Assembly (NCBI RefSeq): GCF_001559075.2
Contig: NZ_CP014015.2
Coordinates: forward strand, 62,001-126,000
Source of the DNA: Citrobacter amalonaticus
GTDB taxonomy: Bacteria; Pseudomonadota; Gammaproteobacteria; Enterobacterales; Enterobacteriaceae
Length of the DNA stretch: 64,000 nt
Direction of reading: 5' to 3'
Shown here: positions 25,611 to 34,835 of the stretch, piece by piece
Numbering within the stretch: the stretch's first letter is position 1
Layout of the letters: every line of letters starts with the position of its first letter
The notes under the pieces: model-generated
Told to the model about the DNA's origin: nothing
Seen by the model: only the letters and a program-made list of their open reading frames with translations
The model's database searches: none
Translations under genes and position numbers: made by a program

Positions 25611-26887
25611 TTCCCCTCCCCGATGCGCGTTAACACTGACTCCACCATGCGGTATCCCTGTTCGCGCTCGCGACGCACCGCCTGCGCAAGACGATCATTG
25701 ATCTGCGGTAGCTGTCCGAGGGTATCCGCCACCATCGCCTGCAGACTGCCATCCAGCAGATGACGGATATCTATCGCCATCTCCGGCATCCCCAGTTGCT
25801 GCATGATGCCCGCCGATTTGTGCTCGTAATTAATCGCGATAGCAGGCGTCGCGAAGTTCATCGAGATAATGGCGGAATGCAGTCGTGTGCCGACCGTCAG
25901 CTCGCATGCGCCGAGGATCTTGCCCATCTCCAGGTCATTCAGTTCATCCATCACCACGTGGTAACGCGTCGGATCGCTGACGTACTGGCGCAGATTCAGC
26001 GCCACCATGCGGTCATCTTTGTTATAGCTGTCGATGCCGGTACAGGTGGACAACGCAATGACCTGGTATCCCTCATCCAGGATGCGGTTTACCACACCGG
26101 CGAAGGCCTTCTCATAAGCCTCCTGCGTGGTACCCAGCCGTTTATCAAACGGCGCCAGTTCGCGCAGGGTAATCGCCACCGTTTTCTGCTGCGCCGCCAC
26201 ATCCAGCCAGTGGCGCACCGCGTACCCCGGCTCAAAGTCCGCTTCATGATGATCCACCAGCCACGCGGTATCCACGCCGTGTTCCACTTTTTCGCGGGTG
26301 ATTTCACTGCGTTTCATGAGTTCCAGGCTGACCGACTCCCGCAGGATCAGCGCATCACAGTGGCCGAAAACATAGTTAGCCAGTTGATTAAATTGCGGAT
26401 CTTGGAACGGACCGACGCTGTGGCCGACCATGTACAGCGGTTTTTTCGCCATAAAGGTACACAGCGCGTGTTCAAATTGCGGAACACCATACAGATCGAC
26501 GAAGAACGAACCGCCCACCTGAACGATAGCGTCATAACCCGAAAGCAAACGCACGAAATCGGTAAAACCCTGAGCAATCGCGATGTTTCGCAACTTGCCG
26601 GTATCGGTAACGCGGGAAAGCAGCACCTGGTGCTGATAGCGACGACGGAGGACTTTTTTCACTCGCCCGACCACGCCTGCCGCGCTGTTGTGCTGTTTCA
26701 TCTGTAAAAAAAGCGGATCGCCCATCACCGGGCGATTCAAAAGCCAGGACGAACTCACCGGGTAGCGGCTCATGACATCCACTTCCGCGTCAGGTTCGAG
26801 GCGATGAATGGCGTCCAGCAGACCGCGTAAAATCGCACTGTCGCCACGGTTGCCGCAGGTATGGTTGCCCAGAATCAATAATTTCAT
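25607..26887 (-). CDS. wcaK: Colanic acid pyruvyltransferase WcaK
   Basis: 426-residue member of the polysaccharide pyruvyl transferase family, predicted to place a ketal-linked pyruvate on the terminal galactose of the colanic acid repeat, using phosphoenolpyruvate. Landmarks are the N-terminal GNHTCGNRGDSAILRGLL, the central QVGGSFFVDLYG and MVGHSVGPFQD, and the C-terminal CELTVGTRLHSAIISMNF. Highly similar to the E. coli protein throughout. A REP/BIME repeat lies between it and wzxC. Confidence 0.95.
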   Translation of the reverse strand: MKLLILGNHTCGNRGDSAILRGLLDAIHRLEPDAEVDVMSRYPVSSSWLLNRPVMGDPLFLQMKQHNSAAGVVGRVKKVLRRRYQHQVLLSRVTDTGKLRNIAIAQGFTDFVRLLSGYDAIVQVGGSFFVDLYGVPQFEHALCTFMAKKPLYMVGHSVGPFQDPQFNQLANYVFGHCDALILRESVSLELMKRSEITREKVEHGVDTAWLVDHHEADFEPGYAVRHWLDVAAQQKTVAITLRELAPFDKRLGTTQEAYEKAFAGVVNRILDEGYQVIALSTCTGIDSYNKDDRMVALNLRQYVSDPTRYHVVMDELNDLEMGKILGACELTVGTRLHSAIISMNFATPAIAINYEHKSAGIMQQLGMPEMAIDIRHLLDGSLQAMVADTLGQLPQINDRLAQAVRREREQGYRMVESVLTRIGEGK

Positions 26888-26906
26888 TTCACCCTCTTAA
26901 AATCGT

Positions 26907-26992
26907 TGCCGGATGGTGGCTGTTGCCTTATCCGGCCTACAGGTCATTGACTTCGTAGGCCGGATAAGACGTGTAACCGTCGCCATCCGGCA
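26907..26992. repeat. REP/BIME repeat between wzxC and wcaK
   Basis: Two inverted REP (palindromic unit) copies, GCCGGATGGTGGC...CTTATCCGGCCTAC and GTAGGCCGGATAAGAC...GCCATCCGGC. It lies in the transcribed 109-base gap of the colanic acid operon and could stabilise upstream mRNA or bind DNA gyrase/IHF as other BIMEs do. Confidence 0.88.
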
Positions 26993-26996
26993 AAAC

Positions 26997-28475
26997 TTAT
27001 CCTGCACGAAGCAAGGTTTTCATTTTTTCGCTGCGACAAAACTGGCGCTTCATCTCCACGACAAGTGGGTGTCGCGAAAGTACAAGCATCACCGCGAACG
27101 CCAGCGCACCGGCGACAATTTGCGTCGCCAACAGCACGCTCAGTGACAGATGTCCCTGCAGCGCAATACCCAGCCCATAACTCACTGCCAGCGTCGGCAA
27201 TGAGAGATAGAACGGCAGCCACAGACTCAGAATGTACTGACGATAGCTGGAGCCCAGCACCGGTTTGATCATGACGAAGTAGCTCAGAATCGTGTTGATG
27301 ATTTGCACCAGCAGGAAGCCCAGCGTCACGCCAATTGCGCCCGCCATCTGCCCGCCGACAATAATCGCCGGGATGAACAGGAACGTTTTAAAGACATTGA
27401 ATTTAAAGCTGATGTCCACGCGCGCTTTCGCCATCAACAGCGAGCCAATCGGATTGCCGACCGAGCGCAGCAGCCCCACCACGCACAGCAGTTGCAGCAC
27501 AGGAATAATGCTGTTCCACTTCTCGCCAAAGACCAGTGGCACAAAATTATTGGCAACCACCATCAGGCCAAGCAGCGCCGGGAAGTTAATGATCCCCACC
27601 ACGGAAAGCAGCTTGTAGAAATTCACGCGCAGCTTCTGGGTGTCGTCCTGAATTTTGGCAAACGCCGGAAACAGCACGCGGGTGATGATGGGGTTAAGCT
27701 TCATCGGCGGCACCACCGCCACGTTGTACGCCAGGTTATAGCCCCCTGCGACGCCGGCCCCGAGAATGCGCGCCAGCACCAGCGTGGAAAGGTTGGTATT
27801 GACGTAGTTGATGATGCTGTCCGCTGTCAGCCACGCGCCAAAGCGCAAATTGGACGAGACGGACGCCAACGAAAAGTGCAGACCTGGACGGTAAATCTTG
27901 CGACCAAAATAGCCAAACAACAGCGTGCGCACCGCGCTGTTTACCAGGTAGCCAAGAATGGCGGTCATGGCCAGCGGCCAGAAATGCGCGCTGACAACGG
28001 TAAACGTAAAGCCCGCCAGTACGGAACTGGTTTCAATCATCCCAATCTTGTTGAACTCCAGCTCTTTCTGCATCAGCGCGCGAAACTGCTGCCCGTGCGG
28101 GATCACCACAAACGCCAGCGACAGCGTTTTAATCAGCGGCGCCAGATCCGGGTTATGCAGCACATTGCCAATCACATCGCTAAGCAGGAAGACCGCCACA
28201 CAGACGATGATTCCCAACCCGACGTTCAGCCAGTACAGCGTGGTCAGCTCAAGATGGCTTATCTCCTTGCGCTGAATAATAGAGTTGGCAATACCGAAGT
28301 CAGACAATGTATCGGCCAGCGCAATGATCACCAGCGATACGGTCAGCAGGCCGAACTGGTGGTTATCGACGATCCGCGCCAATACCGTCATCTGGATAAG
28401 CCCAAGACTGATAATGATCACCGTGGCAATAGCCGACCACTTCGCGCCGCTGATGGTTTTTTCACGTAAGCTCAT
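26997..28475 (-). CDS. wzxC: Colanic acid flippase WzxC
   Basis: 492-residue MOP/PST-superfamily flippase moving the lipid-linked colanic acid repeat across the inner membrane. It has about twelve to fourteen TM helices; the N-terminus (SLREKTISGAKWSAIATVIIISLG) and the loop with QRKEISHLELTTLYWLNV are typical of the WzxC/TuaB branch. It starts 9 bases after wcaJ ends. Confidence 0.95.
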   Translation of the reverse strand: MSLREKTISGAKWSAIATVIIISLGLIQMTVLARIVDNHQFGLLTVSLVIIALADTLSDFGIANSIIQRKEISHLELTTLYWLNVGLGIIVCVAVFLLSDVIGNVLHNPDLAPLIKTLSLAFVVIPHGQQFRALMQKELEFNKIGMIETSSVLAGFTFTVVSAHFWPLAMTAILGYLVNSAVRTLLFGYFGRKIYRPGLHFSLASVSSNLRFGAWLTADSIINYVNTNLSTLVLARILGAGVAGGYNLAYNVAVVPPMKLNPIITRVLFPAFAKIQDDTQKLRVNFYKLLSVVGIINFPALLGLMVVANNFVPLVFGEKWNSIIPVLQLLCVVGLLRSVGNPIGSLLMAKARVDISFKFNVFKTFLFIPAIIVGGQMAGAIGVTLGFLLVQIINTILSYFVMIKPVLGSSYRQYILSLWLPFYLSLPTLAVSYGLGIALQGHLSLSVLLATQIVAGALAFAVMLVLSRHPLVVEMKRQFCRSEKMKTLLRAG

Positions 28476-28484
28476 GACCGTTCC

Positions 28485-29879
28485 TCAGTACGCCGCTTTG
28501 TTAACAAAGCCCTTGAACACCGTCAGAAAAACGATCTTGATGTCGAACCACACGCTCCACTCGCGGATGTACTCCAGATCGTACTCCACGCGTTTTTCCA
28601 TTTTCTCCAGCGTGTCGGTCTCACCACGCCAGCCGTTGATTTGCGCCCAACCGGTGATCCCCGGCTTGACCTTATGACGCAGCATGTAGCCTTCAATCAG
28701 TTGACGATACTGTTCGTTATGCGCCACCGCATGCGGGCGCGGCCCGACGATAGACATCCCACCGGTCAGCACATTAATAAACTGCGGCAGTTCATCCAGC
28801 GAGGTACGACGCAGGAAATTCCCCACTCGGGTAACGCGCGGATCGTTCTGCGTCGCCTGTGTGACGACCTTGTCGTTTTCCATCACCTTCATTGAGCGGA
28901 ATTTCCATACTTTGATCGGTTTACCGTCCATGCCATAACGGGTCTGACGGAAGATGATCGGCCCCGGCGAACTCAGCTTCACCGCCAGCGCAATGCAGCA
29001 CAGCACCGGGGAGATCAGCAGCAGGATCAGCGACGCCAGCACGATATCTTCCGCACGCTTAAGCAGGCGGTTGATACCCGACAGCGGCGTGTCATACAGC
29101 GGTACCACCGGCACGCCGCTCACCTCTTCGATGCGGGAATGCAGAATGTTAAAGGTAAACACGTCCGGAATGAGGATCACCGAACAGGTGGTATCCGCCA
29201 GTTCGCGCACCAGTTTTTTCACCCGCGCACCGTCGCACATCGACATGGCGATATAAACGTTATGAATGCGTGAGGCTTTGGCATCTTCAACCAGCTGATC
29301 TAAGTTCCCTGCCCAGTCTGACGTCACGCCACCCGGTTTCGGGTCGTGATAGATGCCGACCACTTCAAATCCCAGCCACGGTTCATTGCGAAAGCTGTCG
29401 AGCAACGACTGCCCGGCAGGCAGATCGCCCGCGACCGCCACCCGGCGCGTGTTATAGCCACGATGGCGCAGCCAGCCTGCGCCGTAGCGAATAAATGATC
29501 GACAAAAGACAAGCCCGACGCTGGTCAGCAGATACCACGCCAGCCAGATGGCGAGACGGTTATCAAAATCGGCATTAAACGCGACCAGACCGGCGCTGAA
29601 GACGAGGCTCAGCGTCCAGTTTTGCAGCAGGAGAGTCAGTTCAGTGGAAATTTTGACGCCGCGCCATGAGCGATAGAAATCGGTTATGCCACCCAGCATC
29701 TGAAAAACAACCAACGTGATCAGCGCCACCAACAGGTGCATATACAGGAAAGGCAATCCGCTGATTTCGCAGACAACCCACAGCCCGCCAAACATGATGG
29801 TGATATCTGAAAAGCGTTGCACCATAGAGATTAACGATGCATTGGTTTTGGCCCGTTCGCGCTTTTTTAGATTTGTCAT
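28485..29879 (-). CDS. wcaJ: Undecaprenyl-phosphate glucose phosphotransferase WcaJ
   Basis: Initiating polyprenyl phosphate hexose-1-phosphate transferase (464 residues) that places glucose-1-phosphate on undecaprenyl phosphate to begin each colanic acid repeat. Layout is the long PGT form: four N-terminal hydrophobic segments (to about 130), a cytoplasmic Rossmann-like middle, a membrane re-entrant helix around 280-300 and the catalytic domain with TSLDELPQFINVLTGGMSIVGPRP and HKVKPGITGWAQING. Full length, ending NKAAY as in E. coli. It is the only initiating transferase in the window. Confidence 0.96.
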   Translation of the reverse strand: MTNLKKRERAKTNASLISMVQRFSDITIMFGGLWVVCEISGLPFLYMHLLVALITLVVFQMLGGITDFYRSWRGVKISTELTLLLQNWTLSLVFSAGLVAFNADFDNRLAIWLAWYLLTSVGLVFCRSFIRYGAGWLRHRGYNTRRVAVAGDLPAGQSLLDSFRNEPWLGFEVVGIYHDPKPGGVTSDWAGNLDQLVEDAKASRIHNVYIAMSMCDGARVKKLVRELADTTCSVILIPDVFTFNILHSRIEEVSGVPVVPLYDTPLSGINRLLKRAEDIVLASLILLLISPVLCCIALAVKLSSPGPIIFRQTRYGMDGKPIKVWKFRSMKVMENDKVVTQATQNDPRVTRVGNFLRRTSLDELPQFINVLTGGMSIVGPRPHAVAHNEQYRQLIEGYMLRHKVKPGITGWAQINGWRGETDTLEKMEKRVEYDLEYIREWSVWFDIKIVFLTVFKGFVNKAAY

Positions 29880-29902
29880 CGTTGTTCCTGTTATTAGCCC
29901 CC

Positions 29903-29918
29903 TACCCGCTGGCGGGTA
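29903..29918 (-). repeat. Intercistronic hairpin between cpsG and wcaJ
   Basis: A 7-bp perfect stem TACCCGC / GCGGGTA with a 2-base loop lies in the 54-base cpsG-wcaJ gap, with further CCC/GGG pairing outside. No T run follows on the minus strand, so it looks like an mRNA-stability or attenuation hairpin and not a terminator. Confidence 0.35.
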
Positions 29919-29933
29919 AGGGAAGATCTGACC

Positions 29934-31304
29934 TTACTGATTCAGTAACGCCAGCAGAGTGCGCGTTCGCGCTTCCATCAGCGGAATATCACCGCGTGAC
30001 TCCACGTTCAGGCGCACCACCGGTTCGGTGTTGGAGGAGCGCAGGTTGAAACGCCAGTCGACGAACGACATGCTGATGCCGTCGGTTCTGTCCACCGCCA
30101 GCGCCTCGCGGGCGAAGTGTTGTTCCACCCGCGATAGTGCCGCCGCCGGTTCGTCCAGCGTGCTGTTGATTTCGCCGCTCGCCGGGAATGCCGCCATCCG
30201 GTCGCGTACCAGTTCCCCCAGCGACTGTCCCTTCAGACACACCAGTTCCGCCACCAGCAGCCACGGGATCATTCCGCTGTCGCAGTAAGCAAAATCACGG
30301 AAATAGTGGTGGGCGCTCATCTCGCCGCCGTAGATGGCGTCTTCGTGGCGCATCCGTTCCTTGATAAAGGCATGGCCGGTTTTCGACATCACTGGCGTGC
30401 CGCCTGCAGCCGTCACCACATCCACCGTGTTCCAGGACAGACGCGGGTCGTGAATGATTTTGGCGCCCGGCTGTTTCTCGAGAAACGCTTCCGCCAGCAG
30501 GCCGACAATGTAGTAGCCCTCGATAAACTGGCCTTTCTCATTGAACAGGAAGCAGCGGTCGAAATCGCCGTCAAACGCGATGCCCATATCCGCGCCGTGT
30601 TCGATCACCGCATTACGGGTGTCGGCGCGGCACTCCGGCAGCAACGGGTTAGGAATGCCGTTCGGGAAGTTGCCGTCCGGGGTGTTGTGCACTTTGATAA
30701 ATTCCACCGGCACGCCTTGTGCCTTAAAACGCGCTTCAATGGCATCCACCACCGGGCCTGCCGCGCCGTTACCGGAGTTGATCACCAGCTTCAGCGGGGT
30801 GAGATTTTTGACGTTGATGTAGCCGAACAGATGATCGATATAGGCGTCACGCAGCGTGATGTGTTTATAGCTTCCGCGCGTCGCGTCGTTCACCGGCGGG
30901 AAGTCGTTGGCCTCGGCCAGACGCTGCACGTCGCGCAGACCGGTGTCGCCGCTGATAGGACGCGCGCCTTCGCGCACCAGTTTCATCCCGTTGTAATCCA
31001 TCGGATTATGGCTGGCGGTCACTTCAATCCCGCCGTCCACGCCGAGGTGAAAGGTGGCAAAATAGATCTCTTCGGTACCCGACAGGCCGATGTCCAGCAC
31101 GTCAACGCCCGCATCCTGCAACCCTTTCGCCAGCGCCAGCTTCAGCGCCTCACTGGTCAGACGCACGTCGCCGCCCAGCACAATCGTTTTCGGCTTCAGA
31201 AATTCGCCGTAAGCGCGACCAATCCGCCACGCAATCTCTTCATTCAGCTCTTCGCCCAGCCTGCCGCGAATATCGTAGGCTTTGAAACAGGTTAATTTCG
31301 TCAT
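29934..31304 (-). CDS. cpsG: Phosphomannomutase CpsG (ManB)
   Basis: 456-residue phosphohexomutase converting mannose 6-phosphate to mannose 1-phosphate for GDP-mannose and GDP-fucose in colanic acid. The phosphorylated serine is Ser98 in VTASHNP; the metal-binding loop is FDGDFDRCF, and the substrate loop GGEMSAHHYF and the C-terminal phosphate-binding RSSNTEP are intact. No manB duplicate occurs in the O-antigen cluster, consistent with an O unit lacking mannose-derived sugars. Confidence 0.96.
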   Translation of the reverse strand: MTKLTCFKAYDIRGRLGEELNEEIAWRIGRAYGEFLKPKTIVLGGDVRLTSEALKLALAKGLQDAGVDVLDIGLSGTEEIYFATFHLGVDGGIEVTASHNPMDYNGMKLVREGARPISGDTGLRDVQRLAEANDFPPVNDATRGSYKHITLRDAYIDHLFGYINVKNLTPLKLVINSGNGAAGPVVDAIEARFKAQGVPVEFIKVHNTPDGNFPNGIPNPLLPECRADTRNAVIEHGADMGIAFDGDFDRCFLFNEKGQFIEGYYIVGLLAEAFLEKQPGAKIIHDPRLSWNTVDVVTAAGGTPVMSKTGHAFIKERMRHEDAIYGGEMSAHHYFRDFAYCDSGMIPWLLVAELVCLKGQSLGELVRDRMAAFPASGEINSTLDEPAAALSRVEQHFAREALAVDRTDGISMSFVDWRFNLRSSNTEPVVRLNVESRGDIPLMEARTRTLLALLNQ

Positions 31305-31373
31305 GTTTTTACCCTTCTTCAGGCAACAGTTGTCCCTGACCCATCTATGGCCAAAAAAATGTTTTTTTATCTT

Positions 31374-31560
31374 TGTCGGATGGCGCTGCGCTTATCCGAC
31401 CTACAGAATCACAGGCCCGGTAAGCACAGTTCCGTAGCTTCGTAGGCCGGATAAGCAACGCGCCATCCGGCAGTCTTCGCCTGATGGCGACGCTACGCGC
31501 CTTATCAGGCCTACACGCAACAAAACATAGGCCCGGTAAGCGCAGCGCCACCGGGCGCAA
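31374..31560. repeat. Large REP/BIME cluster between cpsB and cpsG
   Basis: The 264-base cpsB-cpsG gap is filled by at least four palindromic units in alternating orientation: GTCGGATGGCGC...CTTATCCGACCTAC, GTAGGCCGGATAAGC...GCCATCCGGC, CCTGATGGCGACGC...CTTATCAGGCCTAC and GGCCCGGTAAGC...GCCACCGGGC. The outermost copies differ in stem sequence, suggesting more than one REP subclass. No gene is visible in the gap. Confidence 0.9.
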
Positions 31561-31568
31561 TAAAGGCG

Positions 31569-33005
31569 TTAGACCCGGCCGTAGCGATCCTCAAACCGCA
31601 CCACATCATCCTCTTCGAGGTAAGAACCCGAGCGCACTTCAATCAGATCGAGCGGAATTTTCCCGGGATTTTCCAGACAGTGGGTGGCTCCCAGCGGAAT
31701 GTAGACAGACTCGTTTTCACCGAGCAATTTGATCTCACCGTCAATGGTGACTTTGGCAGTACCGGCCACCACCACCCAGTGTTCGGCGCGGTGGTGGTGC
31801 ATCTGTACCGACAGCCCTTCCCCTGGTTTCACGGTGATGCGTTTGACCTGATAGCGGTCACCGGCGTCGATGGAGTCATATTTCCCCCACGGACGGTACA
31901 CTTCGCGGTGAATATGGTGTTCGTGACGGCCATCGGCTTTGATTTGCTCAACCACTTTTTTCACATCCTGTACCGCATTACGATCGGCGATCAATACAGC
32001 GTCTTTGGTCTGCACCACCACCAGGTCTTTCACGCCGACGGTGGTCACCAGTCCCGATTCGGCATAGACGTAGCTGTTTTCGGTTTTATGGCTGATGACG
32101 TCGCCGTGATGGACGTTTCCCTCGGCGGTATGAGCGCTGATTTCCCACAGCGAGGACCAGGAGCCAACATCACTCCAGCCCGCATCCATCGGCATCACCA
32201 CCGCATCCGCCGTGCGCTCCATCACCGCGTAATCGACGGATTCTTCCGGACACGCCAGGAACGATGCCTCATCCACACGGATGAAATCGAGATCCGGATC
32301 GACCGCGCTCATCGCGTTTTCACAGGCTTCCAGGATATCGGGACGGTATTTTTTCAGCTCTTCCAGATAGCGTCCGGCGCGGAACAGGAACATCCCGCTG
32401 TTCCAGTAATAATCACCGCTGGCGACATAGGCCTGCGCCGTTTCCAGATTTGGTTTTTCCACAAACTGCGCAACGTCAAACGCCACGGCATCGTTTTCAC
32501 CTGGCGAGACATCGCCGCGACGGATATAGCCGTAGCCCGTTTCCGGCAGATCCGGAACGATACCAAACGTGACCAGCTTTCCGGCTTCGGCGTACGGCAT
32601 CGCGTGTCGTACCGCGTCACGGAAGGCCTCTTCGTTGGCAATCACGTGGTCTGCCGCCAGCACCAGCATCAGCGGGTCGCAGTCCGGACTGTGCCGTTTT
32701 GCCGCCAGCGCTGCTAACGCAATGGCCGGCGCGGTATTGCGTCCCGCCGGTTCGAGAATAATGTTTTCAGTCAGTTTGTTAAGCTGACGCAATTGCTCCG
32801 CGACGATAAAACGGTGCTGCTCGTTGCAGATCACGACCGGGCTTTCACACTCCACGCCGTTAAGACGACAAATGGTCGTTTGCAGCATGGTGAGATCGCC
32901 TTTCAGGCACAGGAACTGCTTAGGATAAAGAACACGGGAAAGCGGCCATAAGCGGCTACCGGAGCCACCGGCCATTACAACCGGATAGAGTGTTGTCTGA
33001 CTCAT
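31569..33005 (-). CDS. cpsB: Mannose-1-phosphate guanylyltransferase CpsB (ManC)
   Basis: 478-residue enzyme making GDP-mannose from GTP and mannose 1-phosphate. The pyrophosphorylase signature VMAGGSGSRLWPLSRVLYPKQFL-type N-terminus and EKPNLETAQAY mark the nucleotidyltransferase domain (to about 350). A C-terminal cupin of the type II phosphomannose isomerase kind carries VQMHHHRAEHW. I start at ATG 33005 (MSQTTLYPVV), not the in-frame ATG 24 bases upstream, which lies inside the ERIC element. Confidence 0.96.
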   Translation of the reverse strand: MSQTTLYPVVMAGGSGSRLWPLSRVLYPKQFLCLKGDLTMLQTTICRLNGVECESPVVICNEQHRFIVAEQLRQLNKLTENIILEPAGRNTAPAIALAALAAKRHSPDCDPLMLVLAADHVIANEEAFRDAVRHAMPYAEAGKLVTFGIVPDLPETGYGYIRRGDVSPGENDAVAFDVAQFVEKPNLETAQAYVASGDYYWNSGMFLFRAGRYLEELKKYRPDILEACENAMSAVDPDLDFIRVDEASFLACPEESVDYAVMERTADAVVMPMDAGWSDVGSWSSLWEISAHTAEGNVHHGDVISHKTENSYVYAESGLVTTVGVKDLVVVQTKDAVLIADRNAVQDVKKVVEQIKADGRHEHHIHREVYRPWGKYDSIDAGDRYQVKRITVKPGEGLSVQMHHHRAEHWVVVAGTAKVTIDGEIKLLGENESVYIPLGATHCLENPGKIPLDLIEVRSGSYLEEDDVVRFEDRYGRV

Positions 33006-33010
33006 AATTA

Positions 33011-33134
33011 ATCCCCGAATCCCCTTCATTCTTCACGTTGCAGGTGCGTTGTCTTTCCTCGTTCACCCCAGTCACTTACTTATGTAAGCTCCTGGGGATT
33101 CACTGCGTCGCCGCCTTCCTGCAACTCGAATTAT
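33011..33134. repeat. ERIC element between wcaI and cpsB
   Basis: The core reads CACCCCAGTCACTTACTT then ATGTAAGCTCCTGGGGATTC, matching both halves of the ERIC (IRU) central palindrome, flanked by the outer inverted ends GTTGCAGGTGCGTTG and CTGCAACTCGAA. It occupies the whole junction and reaches the wcaI stop codon, so it is transcribed within the colanic acid mRNA. Boundaries are approximate. Confidence 0.92.
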
Positions 33135-34357
33135 TTTGGGGAAATATCATTCATAAATTGGCGTAGCACATTCTCTTTATCGAGCGTGCGTTCGGCATAT
33201 TCACGTGCCACCGTGTTGTTTTTTGGCATGGCGAGCGCCATGGTTACCCCTGCCACCAGCGCATCGACCGATTCCGGCTCAACGCACACCGCGATGCCGG
33301 CGTAGCGGTCGCAAAGCTGACCGAGTTCCGTCTCCGGTTCTGCGGTAATCACCGCATTGCCACCCACCGCCAGAATATTGGTCAGTTTGGAGGGCAGAAC
33401 GGCATCCGCCGCCCCGCGTTTTTGCACCACCAGATGGCAATCGCCCATCTTCAATAGCGCAGGCAGCGCCTCGTACGGCTGCAGCGGGAAAAACAGAACG
33501 TTGTGCAGACCGCGCTCGCGGGCCATTTTCTCCAGACGCGCTTTGCCGCCGCCCTGCCCGACGATGGCGAAAATCAGCGGCTGCTCACGCAGTTGTTCCG
33601 CCGCCGCAATCACGTTTTCCAGCCCCTGCTTCTCGCCGATATTGCCGGAGTAAAGAATGATTTTTTTGTCATCCGGCAAACCGAGCTGTTGGCGGAGGCT
33701 GATAACCTCATCATCGTTAACGTTCTGAAAACGGGCGACTTCTGACCAGTTAGGGAAGAAGATCACTTTTTCTGCCGCCACCCCTTTCGCCTGGGCTTTA
33801 TTCATCATTGAGCGGGAGATGGTGGAGACATTGTCGACGTTATGCAGACCGCTGCGCTCGAAAGCGGTCGCCAGTTGCGCCACTTTGCCGGTTTTACCGT
33901 TGCCCGCCAGACCGAGGCCCAGCATCGCATCGACTTCATAGTCCTGAATGTGCAGCAACGTGCGGGCGCCAGAGAGTTTCGCCAGCAGACGCATTCCCGG
34001 CGAGCAAAACAGCGTAGGCACCACGCCGATAATGCGATCCGGCTTCCAGCGACGCTGCGCCATCAGCGGGAAAAAGCTGCTGAGGGCAAAGCTGCCCAGA
34101 TGCAGTAACCGTTTCAGTGTTGACGGCTGCTTTGGCACATACAGCGGGCAGCGCCAGACGGTGGCGTCACCCTCTTCCCGGCGATAGCGCCAGGCTGAAT
34201 AACGCTCGCCCACTTTCCACTGCGGGTAATACGGCGGCGCGGTGATAACCCGCACGTCATGGCCTTCACGCGCCATCCACTCCACCATTTCACCGGTGTA
34301 TTTACCGATGCCGGTTAACTCCGGTGAGTAGTTGATGCCATAAACGAGGATCCTCAT
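33131..34357 (-). CDS. wcaI: Colanic acid glycosyltransferase WcaI
   Basis: GT4 glycosyltransferase (408 residues), proposed to add the first fucose to the WcaJ-primed lipid. The N-terminus is MRILVYGINYSPELTGIGKYTGE. The C-terminal domain has ILYSGNIGEKQGLENVI, the nucleotide-binding region VGQGGGKARLE and SKLTNILAVGGNAVITAE. Its final residues (NDISPK) and stop codon touch the ERIC repeat, so the extreme C-terminus may be repeat-derived. It overlaps gmm by 4 bases. Confidence 0.94.
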   Translation of the reverse strand: MRILVYGINYSPELTGIGKYTGEMVEWMAREGHDVRVITAPPYYPQWKVGERYSAWRYRREEGDATVWRCPLYVPKQPSTLKRLLHLGSFALSSFFPLMAQRRWKPDRIIGVVPTLFCSPGMRLLAKLSGARTLLHIQDYEVDAMLGLGLAGNGKTGKVAQLATAFERSGLHNVDNVSTISRSMMNKAQAKGVAAEKVIFFPNWSEVARFQNVNDDEVISLRQQLGLPDDKKIILYSGNIGEKQGLENVIAAAEQLREQPLIFAIVGQGGGKARLEKMARERGLHNVLFFPLQPYEALPALLKMGDCHLVVQKRGAADAVLPSKLTNILAVGGNAVITAEPETELGQLCDRYAGIAVCVEPESVDALVAGVTMALAMPKNNTVAREYAERTLDKENVLRQFMNDISPK

Positions 34358-34833
34358 AATCCCGGCGCCTTAGCCTGACATTCCGGCAAAAAATACGCCC
34401 GACTGTTATCGTGGACGTTGTTGCTCGCCAGCAACGCCTCGGGCGTCAGCCAGCGGTAAGCGTCGTGCTGCGCGTCAGGCAGAGCCAAATCGCGCGTCTG
34501 CACCCGCAGACGGAAACCGAGCACGATGTAATGCGTTGAGAAGTCTTCACCGGAAAAGTTGTCGTCATAGAAATGCTGCCAGACGCCATAAAATTCCCCG
34601 GCGGATAGCGGCAAACGTTGCCCCAGTTCGGCTTCGGTCAGGCGTTCGAAGGCCGCGCTCAGCGGCTCATCTTTTTGCACCCGGCCGCCGGGCACGAACC
34701 AAAAGCCCTGCGCGGGTCGGTTCAGTCGTTTACCCAGCAGAAATTCCCCCTGCGCGTTTTCCACGATCAAATCGATGGAGACAAGCGGCGTGGAACGCAC
34801 AACGGTGGCAAAATCTTCCTGACGTAAAAACAT
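34354..34833 (-). CDS. gmm: GDP-mannose mannosyl hydrolase (Nudix family)
   Basis: 159-residue Nudix-fold enzyme hydrolysing GDP-mannose or GDP-glucose to GDP and sugar, thought to tune GDP-sugar pools during colanic acid synthesis. The region GKRLNRPAQGFWFVPGGRVQ leads into a modified Nudix box (ESL-type) KDEPLSAAFERLTEAELG; as in the E. coli enzyme it lacks one canonical Glu, in line with its unusual C-O bond cleavage. It starts 2 bases after fcl ends. Confidence 0.95.
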   Translation of the reverse strand: MFLRQEDFATVVRSTPLVSIDLIVENAQGEFLLGKRLNRPAQGFWFVPGGRVQKDEPLSAAFERLTEAELGQRLPLSAGEFYGVWQHFYDDNFSGEDFSTHYIVLGFRLRVQTRDLALPDAQHDAYRWLTPEALLASNNVHDNSRAYFLPECQAKAPGL

Positions 34834-34835
34834 GT

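Noticed and set aside
27303..28469. 388-codon plus-strand ORF opposite wzxC
   Set aside because: Antisense of a membrane-protein gene, giving an artificial Gln/His/Arg-rich product.
31374..31560. Repeated units between cpsB and cpsG considered as a CRISPR array
   Set aside because: Units are REP palindromes in alternating orientation without regular unique spacers, and no cas genes are nearby.
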